This document shows, piece after piece, positions 32,801-44,213 of a DNA stretch of 64,000 bases; within the stretch, counting starts at the first letter, position 1; each line of letters opens with the position of its first letter. Below the pieces are notes generated by a model. That model was not told the origin of the DNA, made no database searches, and saw only the letters and a program-made list of their open reading frames with translations. Both the position numbers and the translations under genes were made by a program. Source of the DNA: Isochrysis galbana (Eukaryota > Haptophyta > Isochrysidales > Isochrysidaceae). The DNA is taken from contig CM030938.1 of the NCBI GenBank assembly GCA_018136815.1, forward strand, positions 5,108,749 through 5,172,748. Reading direction: 5' to 3'.

Positions 32801-34872
32801 AAATTTTCTCGGAAGAGCTTGCATACGACGAATATCTTCGAGATGACCTACTGCAAGAAAAGCACAAGCTTCTTTTGCACGTGGAGAAGGTCAATCACGA
32901 AAGCGTCGCGTTGACTGCCGAAAATGCTTCCATTCATACGGCAATGCAGGAAGCTGCTGCATCCGCCGCGCAGGCACTCGAAAATGCTCGCTCAACGTTT
33001 GCCGTCGAGCTGAAGGAGCTTAAGTCGTCGTTGGCTGCGGAAAAGGAGTGGGGCGAGGCGTCGCGGTCCGAGTGTCTTGCCGCGAGGAATGAGGCCTCTG
33101 CGAAGGCGAGGTCTCTCGAGGATGCGCGGGCTGCTCACGCCGCCGAGCTTGACGAGCTTAAGGCGGCATTGCTGACTGCTCACGCCGCCAAGCTTGACGA
33201 GCTTAAGGCGGCATTGCTGACGGAGAAGGAGCAGGGCGAGGTGACTCGGGCCGAGTGTCTTGCCGCGAGGAATGAGGCCTCTGCGAAGGCGAGGTCTCTC
33301 GAGGATGCGCGGGCTGCTCACGCCGCCGAGCTTGACGAGCTTAAGGCGGCATTGCTGACTGCTCACGCCGCCAAGCTTGACGAGCTTAAGGCGGCATTGC
33401 TGACGGAGAAGGAGCAGGGCGAGGTGACTCGGGCCGAGTGTCTTGCCGCGAGGAATGAGGCCTCTGCGAAGGCGAGGTCTCTCGAGGATGCGCGGGCTGC
33501 TCACGCCGCCGAGCTTGACGAGCTTAAGGCGGCATTGCTGACTGCTCACGCCGCCAAGCTTGACGAGCTTAAGGCGGCATTGCTGACGGAGAAGGAGCAG
33601 GGCGAGGTGACTCGGGCCGAGTGTCTTGCCGCGAGGAATGAGGCCTCTGCGAAGGCGAGGTCTCTCGAGGATGCGCGGGCTGCTCACGCCGCCGAGCTTG
33701 ACGAGCTCAAGGCGGCATTGCTAACGGAAAAGGAGCGGGTCGAGGTGACTCGGGCCGAGTGTCTTGCCGCGAGGAATGAGGCCTCTGCGAAGGCGAGGTC
33801 TCTCGAGGATGCGCGGGCTGCTCACGCCGCCGAGCTTGACGAGCTTAAGGCGGCATTGCTGACGGAGAGGGAGCGGGTCGAGGCGTCTCAGGCCGAGTGC
33901 CTTGCCGCACTGAATGAGGTAGCAATAGCACGTGTAGCAACAAGCGCGGGTGAATCTGCTAGGGCGACACTCGAGGCAGGGCATGAGATGCTGATCGCCG
34001 ATATGGCAAAGGAACTGCAAGCCGCAATCGCTCGTGCTGCTGCTGCGGAGGAGGAACGAGATGCCAAGGTGAAGATCTTGGAGAAATTCTCTACAGAGGA
34101 ACATCACAAGATGCAGACGCGATTACAGACGTCGTTAAAGGAGCAAAAGGAGACGCTTTTGCGCGTTATGCAAGATGCTCGGGCCATGGCAGAAGCCTCG
34201 AGCGCCGAGGCGCGCGAGGCGCGCGAGAAGACGAATGCCCTAGAAGCTGAGCTCTTGTCACTCCAGGCGGCTCACGAAGCCCTCGTTGCGAAAGAGGCAG
34301 AGCAGGCAAGCGAACTCGCCCGATTGATCGGTCACACGAATCATGCTCAGAAGATACAACATCACCTCAAGATCAAGGACGAGAACAATCAATTGCGTCA
34401 AGATGTCAAGTCTTTGAAAGAACAGCTTCAGCGTTTGCAGAAGGACGGCTCCCGTCCAGCGAGGGGAAAAGAGAATCCCGGGGCCAGCCGTAAGGCTCAT
34501 GCCGATGAAGCGAGCGCACACGACTCGCAGGTGAATTCACAGCTGCGCGCCAAGGTGCAAGCACAACAATCTGAGAACGTCGAGCTCCAACGTGAGCTCC
34601 AGCGCGTATTGCTCATACTGAAGGAGTCGTCAGGTGATGAACTACGCAACGTCAACAGCAAGGATGACTTCAGCATCAAAGCAGATGGACCAAGTCCGCG
34701 AGCTCAAGTCATTGGTTTGGCTACAAAAGTTCAGCGATTGAAACGAACCCTAGAAGATGCTCAGCGCAGCAGCAAGGAGCATGAGCGGCTCATTTGGGCC
34801 CTGCGCCAAGAGCTTGCTCTAAGGCGCGACGACGTAGCACAAAGTCCGCTCGGATGTGCTTGCCCGAAATGA
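29856..34872 (+). CDS. Kinesin-12 (KIF15-type) motor protein
   Basis: A plus-end-directed microtubule motor with N-terminal head, likely acting in spindle or phragmoplast-like arrays. Two exons, 29856-30446 and 30529-34872 (donor GTGCGT, acceptor GAGCAG), give 1,644 residues. The start is the ATG in 'cagccATGg'. Motor domain about 9-360: P-loop GQTGAGKTYT (about 79), switch I NEASSRSH (about 217), switch II VDLAGSE (about 251), YRESKLTFLLKDSLGGNAKT. The neck MMPNRAVVNEESHGSVAALR matches the kinesin-12 signature (KIF15 has LIKNKAVVNED). The rest is coiled coil. Residues roughly 1050-1310 (33094-33870) hold near-identical tandem 61-residue units. The tail has a second basic coiled coil ending CACPK. 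Family call is confident; KIF15 orthology is inference. Confidence 0.92.
33094..33870 (+). repeat. Tandem 183-bp coding repeat in the kinesin stalk
   Basis: Units begin at 33094, 33277 and 33460 (183 bp, 61 codons each), then 33643 (138 bp, lacking one internal 45-bp sub-unit) and a final diverging unit from 33781. Each contains a 45-bp sub-repeat encoding AHAA[E/K]LDELKAALLT. The copies are almost identical at DNA level including silent sites. Lengths are multiples of three, so the coiled-coil frame is kept. Confidence 0.95.
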
Positions 34873-35424
34873 GGACGGCTTCCACCTTGTCCGCATACAT
34901 CTAGGCTTGGCTTGATTGAGCCATGAAAAATTGGGTATGGAGTAGGAGTTTAGCTAGCCATGATAGGACGGTCAAACAGCGCTTATAACTTCTAAATAAA
35001 TAAAATAATTAATGTTATATCCTAGCCAACCCCACTATAGCTAATTGGACACAACTTTTCCGTCCCGGAATCCCGCCATGCCTGACGAGCCAGGTGTCCG
35101 AGTGCTACCGGGGGGAGGGGGCACTGCCCACTGCCCCCTGCCCCCTCCCCTCGATATTCGTCCTCCCCCCAGTGCACGCACCGACCCCGCGCACCCCAGC
35201 ACGCCCTCTCCTCGAGTCCACGCTGGGGGAAAACCCCTTTCGGGTAAAAGCAACGCAGGGGGGGGGGGGGGGGCACTCGTGAATAGGAGCCCAGAAACGC
35301 TAATCTCTCCTCGCCTAAGCGAGTGGCCGCGGCGAGCCGCGGCCCTTCCCTCCTGGCTCCTGGCTCTGGCGCCCTGTCGAATCAAGCCGAAGCTTGATCG
35401 TGTCAAGTCTTAGCGGGGCTAGGG

Positions 35425-35580
35425 GCATGGGGTGAAGAGAAGTCTTGAGAGAGGGGGGGAAAGGGCGCGCTACATCGCGACGAGGACCCACGAGACACCA
35501 CCCCATCACTCACTCACCAACAAGAAAACGCCGAAAACTAACGCAACATCGCACAAACAAACCAATGAAACAAGAGAAAC
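35425..35580 (+). repeat. Interspersed repeat R3, copy 1
   Basis: 'gtgaagagaagtcttgag' through 'gggcgcgctacatcgcgacg', 'caccccatcactcactcacc' to 'gcacaaacaaaccaatgaaa' recurs on the minus strand at 50785-50945 with few changes. It lies 260 bp upstream of a LINE 5' end. The gap 34873-35424 holds a G run (35259-35272) and no gene; a copy of the GACCG-type motif lies on the minus strand near 34967. Confidence 0.8.
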
Positions 35581-35839
35581 GAATGCAAATTCGACGTCGT
35601 GCAATGCGGCGGAGCTTCGTTCGAGACAACTCATTGGCGAAAACAAAACTCACTCGATTTTCTTTACACACACCTCACATTGATAGAAGCACCGCATCCG
35701 CCTAGAGTATATAAAATACTCTGGATGCGACACGCCCCCGTCTTCTCTTACCCAAACGGGGCGAGAAGACACGTAAACGCCGGAGGGGAGAGCTGCCACT
35801 CCCCCCTCCCCTCCCTCTTCCCTCTTCCTCCTCTCACAA

Positions 35840-36576
35840 CTAACTTCATAGTTAGACGCGATGGAGCGCGCCGGCGCGACTCCCCTCTCTCCCGGGCCCC
35901 CCGCCGAGGGCGGCCCCCCTGCCCTCATGGACCAGTCGCTGGCGAAGCGACCGCGCCCACCCTCAGAGGCCGAGCAGGTGCGTGCGACCCGCGTCGCACC
36001 ACACGGCCCGTGGCCCTGGCCACACCACCCACAGCAGCCATGCTGGCCTCCCCCATGGGAGGCAGCAGACTGCAGGCCACAGAGGAACAGCATCATGCGG
36101 ACAAGACCGACGCTCCAATGGGCATGCCTTATGGCAGAGGCCCCTCTCACCCTGGCCAGGGCCGCGCCGCCTCGGCGGCGCGGCTCAAGGCTGGGTGGCC
36201 CTCATGGGCACCACACATTGACAAACACCAACACCTCATATGCGCATACACAACTCTGTCCACACAGAGAGAGACTGACAGGCACGACGCCCAGACGCCC
36301 AGACGACACGCACGAACAACACTCCCCCCGACTCCTCATCACCCCCTACCGGCAACACTGACCTCCCCACCGCCCGCATCCGTCTCTCAGGAACCTCTCT
36401 CTCCCTCCTATCGCCAGCCGTCCCCTACCCGTTTGCTAACGCAAACGGGGCCTGTTTCTCACCGCACTCCATCGGGGGGGGTGCAAATCCCCCCCTCTCC
36501 CTCTCTCCATTCTCCTCCACCTCTCTCCCTGCGGCGCATCGCCATGCGCCAAGAGGGTGCAACTTGAGGTTCCTCA
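35840..36576 (+). mobile_element. LINE-derived element, second 5' subfamily
   Basis: Starts with the hairpin CTAACTTCATAGTTAG (35840-35855) and 'acgcgATGGAGCGCGCC' (ATG at 35861), followed by coding similar to 44236 (both reach ...SLAKRPRPP or its frame equivalent, DNA 'cagtcgctggcgaagcgacc'). The interior lacks any reverse transcriptase motif. The 3' side runs into 'gagggtgcaacttgaggttc', the same terminal sequence type as at 3320-3359. Confidence 0.65.
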
Positions 36577-36627
36577 CGGGGGCATTTGTAAAAAAATAAC
36601 CAAACATGAGGTTGCAGCCTCTCATGG
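36541..36627. repeat. Imperfect inverted repeat formed by two facing 3' ends
   Basis: The arms 'gagggtgcaacttgaggtt' (left) and the reverse complement of 'aacatgaggttgcagcctc' (right) match over about 20 bp. The right half, read on the minus strand, is a second copy of the element terminus ending in a T run (A7 at 36583-36589). A minus-strand relic therefore abuts the plus-strand element. Its body, 36630-37085, has no recognisable coding. Confidence 0.6.
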
Positions 36628-37463
36628 CCGGCGCGCCATGGCCTGCTCTTAGAGGTCCTTTGGGGGCTCCCAGAGGGCCAGCAAGGGCAGCTCAGGGGGC
36701 AGTGGAGGCTGGGGCTCAGCCCCTGGCCCCCCCTGCCTCTCCCACGCTCGCCTCACTGGCCATGGGAGCCGCCCAGAGGTCCGTGTATGCCTGGCGACCA
36801 GCGACCACGGACTGCGGGGGAGTCAGCTCGAGGGCAGGCCCAGCATGGGCCTGGGAGTGCGGCTCGCGACCCGCGCCCACTAGGGGCCTGGGCTGAATTG
36901 ATGAGTGCCCTGCCCTTGCCAGAGGGCAGGGGGCTGGGGTTGAATGTACGGGCCCACCCCGGGGGGTGTCCGCGATGGAAAGAGGGGGGCGCGAGGCCCC
37001 CATTGACCCCCACTTATAAAAGTAGGTTGAGGGGTTAGATTTGAAGGGGTGCATATACGTATGTATCTGTGGCACCTGCACACGTCAAGTCGTACGGGCA
37101 GGTGCGCTGAGGGGTGTCGGGATAGTACCGGGCTAGTGGGAGTAGTCTACGAGTAGTGGTACTAACGCTCAGATATTTTATTATTAGTAGCAGTAGTAAC
37201 AATTTTTAGACCGAGGGACATTCCATGGCACGCGGGCAGTGCAGAAGCGCCATGATGCTCTGCAGCAACCAACTTTGGAGCCGACAACTGAGCGATCATT
37301 TACAAGGCGTCACAACCACAAACAGGCGAGCTTGCCGCCGACAAACACGCTGATGCTGCTTATTGGATGACCGACGTCTTTTTCCGATTGCACTGGTGCA
37401 CTGCACACACACGCACACGTGGGCATCATGTAGGGACGTGGCCGTGATCGAATGAGCGACCGA

Positions 37464-40400
37464 TCAAACTTCGTCGCGCACCTTCCGGTGGTTTTTACTA
37501 CGCTTCTTCTTCTTCCGCGAGCTGCGCTCGACTGTCTCTCCGTCCTCCCATTCCTCGTCCACGTAGCGGAGACGTAGGGACAAAGCATCGCGCACCTGTG
37601 ATGTGTGAAGCAGCAAACTTGGGCGTGAGAATGTTTCTGCGTGTTGTCGTGGTAAGCCTTGACCCATGTCGAGCCAATCAGAGCCCCACGAGTGCAAATC
37701 CAAGTCAATACCTCGTCCATCGTCGCATCATTGAATGGAATGAGCTCGTCAATGTCTTCCAAATACAAGTCGAGCACGTGCGGGTCCGCCTGAACATGAA
37801 CAGCACGTGCGCACAAATAGGTGAGATGATGGCAACAAGACTTGCGCGGCTTCTAAGGAGCTCGTTTCTGCCCAAGAATTTTGAGGCCGGGTCTGCGTAG
37901 TGTTGAGGGTATCGCCCGCATCCAATGGAACCGCCTGATGCATGGCGATAGGGTCTACGGTAGTTGCCCGAGGACTTAAAAGGATCTCTCCCTATCTCTC
38001 CGATGTGACGGCGAAATGACCAACTATGGCCAACGAGCTCAATAGTTGTCATTGAGCCAAGAGCCTGACGCCCCTGTGTCCCGTACAATTCATTGCTTGA
38101 AGAGTGCACGCGTCATGGGCGTGCTCGCCATTGGCAAGCGTACCACGTAGTCTACAACATTCCTAGCCTCTCTCGCCACAGCCTTCCGCACATCTTGTAG
38201 GGTGGAACACGCGTCCATGTCAATGGAGACCAAGAACTCCTCGCCATCCGCATCTTCCACGTAGACGCGCTTGACACCTTGATTGAGAGAGGGAACAGGT
38301 GCATTGAGCCAGAAGGGTGGGAATAGAAGAAAATGGCCCGTGGAATTGTTGTGAGTGGAAATGTCACGACGGCGAGGGTAGTGTGGGCAGGCATCATCTG
38401 TCAGTCAAAGAAGCATGACACAAAGCTAGCTTCGCCGGTCAGCTGAAGCGCAGCGTTTGTGCCGTACGTGCACAAGCGCCATGGCTCTGGATTTCGGGCG
38501 GCATGACTCACTATCAGCTGCAGACATAATGGCGCCTTCGTAAGCACGCCGACGGCGGCATACTGTCATAATCACCCCAAGCAATAGCACCGCTATCGCG
38601 CCTGCCACAACTGTTTTGTTTTCTTCCAAAACGTTTGCGATTGTGCGCACCCTCGGCGCGGGCGGCGTGTGAGGCGGGGATGGCGGCGTGAAGAGAGGCG
38701 GCGGCCGCGGCGGGAGGGGGGGCGATGGGTGTGGGCTGGGCGGCGGTGGCGGTGCCGCATGTCGAGTGCATGATATCCGTGGCTGTGCGTTCACGCCCCG
38801 TGGCCAATTGCCTTGAACCCGAATCCGCAGCTTGCGCTCGGCCCCAGGCTCGCCAAGAATAAAGCGGAGGGTATGCGAGAAGAGTGTGTCACGTGGGACA
38901 GCCACGCCGAACCAGACCTAAATCCGCAGGCGAGAGAACCAGGGAGTCAAGCGGATCGCAGCGAGCAATTGATGTGATCGCGCTCAAAGACAGTGGAAGT
39001 GAACTCTTGGTCAAGACGAGAGCACCCACCTTCTCAACAACGGGAGCAGGTGCACCAAAATCAAGCTCTACCTCGGACCCAACCACCCAAGATAGGAGGA
39101 CGACATCCGCGAGCGAACCGTGCTCGCCTCTTTGCGTGTCATCCGGATGCACCGTCGCCCCTTCACAACGAGCCAGCGGCGGTGGCGGCGGATTGGGATT
39201 TGGGGACGGGGGTGGGGGTAATGGAACTGGCGGGGGTGGGGGTGGCGGCGGCGGCGAGGGCGGCGGGGGCGGAGGAGGCGATGGAGGCTGGTTGACCGGA
39301 GAACAAGTGGTATACGGAGGCGTTTTGCCGTGAGGCGCCACGTCGACGGTGATTGAGAAGCCACCCTCGGCATCAGGACGAGGGTCCAAAGCTAGGGTGA
39401 GCTTATCAGCTGTACGAGTGACAACCTATGCATCAAGAGGAGCCCGGAAGGCCGTGTCAAGGTGTAACGCTCTCACAGGATATCCCAAGGGAGCAGAAGA
39501 CAGGCCTGACCAAAGCAGTATGCAATCTTGGAATAGGTATGGCCACTCACCCTGGCGTGCGCCAACCGAACAATGTGATACCACCGATACTCGCCCATCG
39601 CTAGTGTGATTAGCGAATGTGGCCGCCAAACTGGCGGCCGCACGTGTATCAATGCGTTCTGCCCACCAAAGCCGCCACCGGCAGGATCGGCACGTATTTG
39701 GACCCGAGCAGCCGCACAGTGCGAGTTGCAAATGGCGTTTGCCCCGGCAAAGCGATCATGGGTGCGCAGGGATACCTGTGCATGATGGAATGGTAAAATA
39801 CATGATTGAGGGCGAGGGGAGCAACTGTCTACTTCGAATGCGTGCGCGCCTCATGGCACAAAAGTCGCTCAAGACATGAGCCCTGCCATCGGCGCATAAG
39901 GCCGAGGATGCACGTATGGTCATTGAGCAAATGAGTGCGCAAGGCTTCAAGCCGTGCCCGCAGCCGGCCAAGGCTTTGGAGGGCCCGCTCGTTGCAAATG
40001 AGGGCTATTGTGTGAGAGGGAGGATGCACAAATGTACCTGGAAACCCATGTGGCCTGCTTGCGACGCCCCTGGGCGTGACGCTGTCAAGAAGGAGACCGC
40101 TCTTTCATTCTGGCCGAGTAATGTCGCGTGCCACACGTTGGTCACGCTCTCTCCCGAGCCTAGCAACAGCTGCACAGCCATGTTCTCTCTCCAGTTGGGC
40201 ACGACCACAGTCAGACTTACCCCATCTGGCCGGCGCGAATCGACCTGCACCGAGATCCCGCGGCACTCGTCCTCGCGAGGAGGGTTGAGCTGATCGGCTG
40301 TGAGCGGAGGATATGGCGGCGGCGAGGGGGGCGCAGGAGGCGATGGCGGCGTCGGTGGCGGCGGTGGTGGCCACGGCGTTGCATGCTTCACAGACGAGGC

Positions 40401-40970
40401 GAGCGGTGTGCTCGTGACCGAGCTGCACCTGACAGTCGGCGCTGAGTACGCACCGTCCGCGTTGAAGGAGAAGCCGTGGTGTTCATTCCAGCGTGACTTG
40501 AGCGAGAGAACCGTCTTACCGTCCGTCTGAGATACGATATCCGCTGAGTAGGCGCTGCGTACGATCACGGGCGCGTCGTTCCAATCGAGCTCAAAAATGT
40601 CTCCTCCCAACCACTTGTCCACGACCACCTCGAAGCGGAAGCCTCCATTCCAGCGCTCGGTGAGGCGGGCGCGCGCTCCCGCTGAGCAGACGGCGGGATC
40701 GACTCGCCACTCCGTCGGCGTGCGGTGCCCTCCCGCATGCGCCCCTCCTCCTCCTCCTCCTTTGCCACTGAGCAGAGCCGAGCCGCCGCAAAAGCCACAC
40801 GCTCCGCAGGCACAGAAGGTGCAGTCGGAGGCTTTGTCCACCTCAGCGCACCAATCGTCACAGCGCTGTTCGGTCGAGCCGTCTTCCGCCGCGCGGCACG
40901 CCCGTGCACCCAGGAGCAGCGCGGCGGCGCAGAGCAGTCGCAGTGCGCCCGCCGCGCAGGAGGCCATCAT
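37464..40970 (-). CDS. Type I surface protein: four related Cys/Trp modules, PPPSPP linkers, one TM helix
   Basis: Eight exons join in phase on the minus strand: 40970-40038, 39775-39551, 39425-39030, 38917-38512, 38397-38144, 37934-37842, 37789-37712, 37595-37464, giving 838 residues. A signal peptide (MMASCAAGALRLLCAAALLL) precedes a cysteine cluster (CDDWC...CTFCACGACGFC). Then come four segments of about 85 residues with a shared plan (Cys, alternating strands around a Trp, 'V-x2-W', a final GF/F-x-V strand). They begin CSAGARARLTERWNGGF, CRGISVQVDSRRPDG, CAAARVQIRADPAGGGF and CEGATVHPDD, and are split by linkers such as WPPPPPPTPPSPPAPPSPPP. A TM helix (VVAGAIAVLLLGVIMTVC, about 618-635) and RRRR stop-transfer follow. 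The cytoplasmic tail is acidic and ends in a Lys/Arg cluster (SSRKKKKRSKNHRK). The modules may be beta-sandwich adhesion or carbohydrate-binding folds (inference); the family is not recognised. Confidence 0.8.
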
Positions 40971-41077
40971 CGCCCGCCGAGCAGCCCGCCCCGCGCTCCT
41001 GTCTCTAACAGTAGGGACGCACTTCCACCAAGGTAAAGGTAGTTGGTGAGTGGTTCCGATGGATGATGATAAAAGTA

Positions 41078-43897
41078 TGGTGCACCCGGCGTAAAGGCGG
41101 AAGTTCGCGCGCGCCGACGAGGACAGGTGTTGCTCTGCCCATCTGTTCTTCCAGGCGAGCTCTGCTGGCGGTGGCACGATGCCCAGCGCCTTGGCATAGT
41201 CCCAGGCTCGCGTTTGACTGTCGCCGATGCGCGAGATTCGAACGCGTTCGCGTTCTACAACCGATTCCGCGTCGAGCGTCTCGCGCGCCCGCTCTGCGAA
41301 ACGCGCGATTTTCTGGGACCTGTTGCAGTTGCTGTAGTCGCAGAACGCGACACCGTGCGCGTGGATTTCTCCATGCACCGGGCCGGGGTGAAACACCTGC
41401 CCAAAGTGGGCTGCACCGGACTTTTCCTCTTCGATCATTCCTCGGGGCACGGGGCAAAAGCGGCCGACGCAAGGAATGTTGCATATATGAACAAAGGCCC
41501 CGATTGGACCGGCAAAGTGCCGTGGATGCGAGATGGCTTCTACTTTGTTTCTCCGGGGCGCACCGTCGTGCATCCCTTACAATTTCATGAGGGAGATGTG
41601 TTGGCATGCGATATTGTTTGCCCTGTGGGAATCGATCCAAGTAGGCCAGCTGCGACACCGGCGCCGTCTCGCCTTGTCATCCAGCCTCATCAATTATTTG
41701 GGCGCTCCATTACTATGGCGGTGGGAATGGGCAGCAGTCAGACGGGTAGGCTTGCAGAGCCGCCACCCGGTTTGAACGTAGAGCTTGTGGTACATTTTAG
41801 CGAAAGCTCGTTCTATTCCCTTACCGTTGAAGAAGCCCTTAGCATGTTGGTCGGTCCTCCTCCGCATCCTGAGTAATTTCAGGAGGGGCCACCCACTGAA
41901 GACGAGTTGCAGTCTGCGGTTCGAAAATACCTGGCGGGGCGCCGACAGACATTGGCCAAACACCACAAGAACGCGTCCTCAGAGGAGTTGAGGCGACTGG
42001 CTGATGAGGAGTGGGCGGGCTTGCCGGAGGGCAGGCGGCTGCACTTTGTAGCGAAGGTGCGAGAGGAAGCGAGGGCGAAAGCAGCTAGGCTATCTTCTTT
42101 GGGTGTGGCGCCTGGGGACCGCGTGCTTAGGAGAGGCAGCCCCGTGCCACCTGTCTTATGGGGCCGCAACAAAGGAATGGAAATCATTCTCGCCGAGCGT
42201 GGCATGTTGAACAGCAATGGTCTAAAGGCATGTTGTGCATCTGTGGACGAGCATAGGGGCGGGGCAAAAGATCCACACCTCAATTCGAATGATCGCCCGG
42301 TGGACAGCGGTTTGGCCACCGTCCGACGTAGGAATGTTTGTGGAGAGTACGTGATGCACCTCCGAAATAATTGTTGCTGCAAGCGGCTTCTTAGTGCCCA
42401 GGAAGACTTTCGTTGTGAGAGCTCTGCGCTAGAGCGGCTTGTCACGGAGCCCATTGTTGTGCAGGCCCGAGAAGGGCAAACGGTTCGGGTGCCCTGGCAT
42501 CTTGTTTTGTTTTTGCCCAAGTTTCATTGCGAATTGAATTGGATCGAGCGCTACTGGGGTGCCGCCAAGCGATTTGCTCGAGGCAATTGTGACTACTCCC
42601 TCGTTGGGCTCCGTCAGACTATGAAACTGGCTCTCTCGCAACGTGTTTCCGAGATTCCCGAGGATATGCGGGGGTCCACAGATTTGCCTGTGGCGCCTTT
42701 ACTGTTGCAAAGGCGGCATGCTCGAATTTCGTGGCAATATTGGGCTGAATATGCCAAAGGCCCAAGGTGTGCTAATGTTGTGAAAGCTGTGGCAGAAAAG
42801 CGTTCCGCGCGTCATCGTGACACAAGTGACCGGCGTTCCCGTCAAGCAGAAGCGGCCATGGAGGTGGAAGCCTTTGCAATGGCAATGTGAATCATCGTGA
42901 ATGTGATATTTTGATTAATAATTCATAATACTACTCTGTAATGTTATTATAAAAGGCTAAGCCACAAGCTACATCATATGACGTGCATTAAGCTAAAGTG
43001 AAAATGCAAGAGCTACAGCAATAGTAGCACATCCTGCAGCTCAATAGCCGAAGCCACACACACAAATATGGCCACAGAAGTCAACTTCTCACACAATCGA
43101 ATTACTATTATGCATTGCATATTGCAGATTGCGCACGGCACAACATCACACCAATGGCAAGGTGGGAGGGCGCCCGATGCCATGAGGCGCTACTCCCCGA
43201 GGCGCCTCGCAATGGCGCCAGATGGGCCTGTGCTGGCTTGCACGCAAGCCTCGCAGCATTCCGCAAGCCCTATCACTCGAGAGCCAGATACGTCATGACT
43301 TTCTGGTGCAACAGGCGCGGAACGCGCGTGAACCTATCAATGAGAGGAGGTGGAACGGGGCTGTCAGCTTTGCGCTCAGAGAGAGCATACATAGCTAAGC
43401 TATCCTCGCGTCGCGTGCCGATTCTCCCAGAGGCTGTGCCGTGCAAACACACTGTCAGCGCCTTCCTCTCACTCAACTCACGCCATCAGCTGTGTGCATG
43501 GGCAGAGCGCACGATTCTGTGAGCGGTCATAGCCACAGGCGACGGGGATGGGGGCAGCAGAGCAACACCTGGGCACAACCCGACTCTCGCGACGATCTTC
43601 CATTGGGATTTTGCGTGCGAGCCTGGCGCCGATGGAGGCCGATGGGAGAGGTCGCGCGCCATCGCTCGCCAAGCGGCGGCGCGACCTCGTTTACATATGT
43701 AATATTAGTAATTATATGTATAACTAACCTTAAAGATGGGGGTGGACGAGGGAAAAAAGTGACATTTTTCAGACGTTGCAGTCAATCGACGTATCTCGGC
43801 GAGGCGGTTCTAGCGCTCCAACTCTCACCTTTTTTTTCCTTTCCGTTGATTTTTAGTTTCCGAAAAACCAACTTCCGCCTTTAGGGTGGGTGCACCA
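41078..43897 (+). mobile_element. DNA transposon with 28-bp TIRs and TA target duplication
   Basis: Left end 41078-41105 and right end 43870-43897 are inverted copies: both begin TGGTGCACCC and end TAAAGGCGGAAGTT, with 3 mismatches in 28 between. Each is flanked by TA (41076-41077, 43898-43899). Inside is a DDE-type transposase frame (41127-42890) on the plus strand; the right 1 kb is non-coding. The element lies 108 bp upstream of the start codon of the minus-strand surface-protein gene, that is, in its promoter or 5' leader. Length 2,820 bp. Confidence 0.88.
41127..42890 (+). CDS. DDE transposase, N-terminally incomplete, one in-frame stop
   Basis: The frame carries CTGLFLFDHSSGHGAKAADA (an aspartate of the triad), NVAYMNKG, GMEIILAERGM, KRLLSAQEDF and LFLPKFHCELNWIERYWGAA (the catalytic glutamate). 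This is the arrangement of the DDE endonuclease transposases common in fungi and some algae (...FLPKFHCELN-IE-YWG). A TAA at 41874-41876 interrupts the frame between HPE and FQEGPPTEDE; the same frame continues on both sides. The first catalytic aspartate region and the DNA-binding head are missing, since only about 50 bp separate the TIR from the start of similarity. The copy is therefore probably inactive or depends on a complete element elsewhere. The C-terminus is rich in basic residues. Confidence 0.75.
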
Positions 43898-43934
43898 TAC
43901 ACTTGGGGTGGGAGTGGTGGGAGTGTTGAAGTGG

Positions 43935-44008
43935 CGTCAGAGTTTTATTGTTGTGTCAGTATAACCTTAGTGCTGCGGGACCGTAGCCCTTCGACGGCAA
44001 CGGAGCCC
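43935..44008 (+). repeat. 70-bp repeat, copy 2
   Basis: Counterpart of 12432-12502, beginning 36 bp beyond the right TIR of the DNA transposon. See that entry for the shared words. Confidence 0.8.
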
Positions 44009-44213
44009 CTACCCCGCGATGGGGGTGTGCGCGGTTGGCGCATGGCTCGTCCTGTTTATGTGGTTAGGAATGTTGAATGCTGAATGCTAGCTATTATAGC
44101 TAACGACTAACAAGATGTCGGATGTCCTATGACGCTATAAGTTTGTCGTATTCTGTACCTATACGATGATAGGGTTAACTTCTACCTCCTGGGGTTCTTT
44201 GACTCTTAAGACA

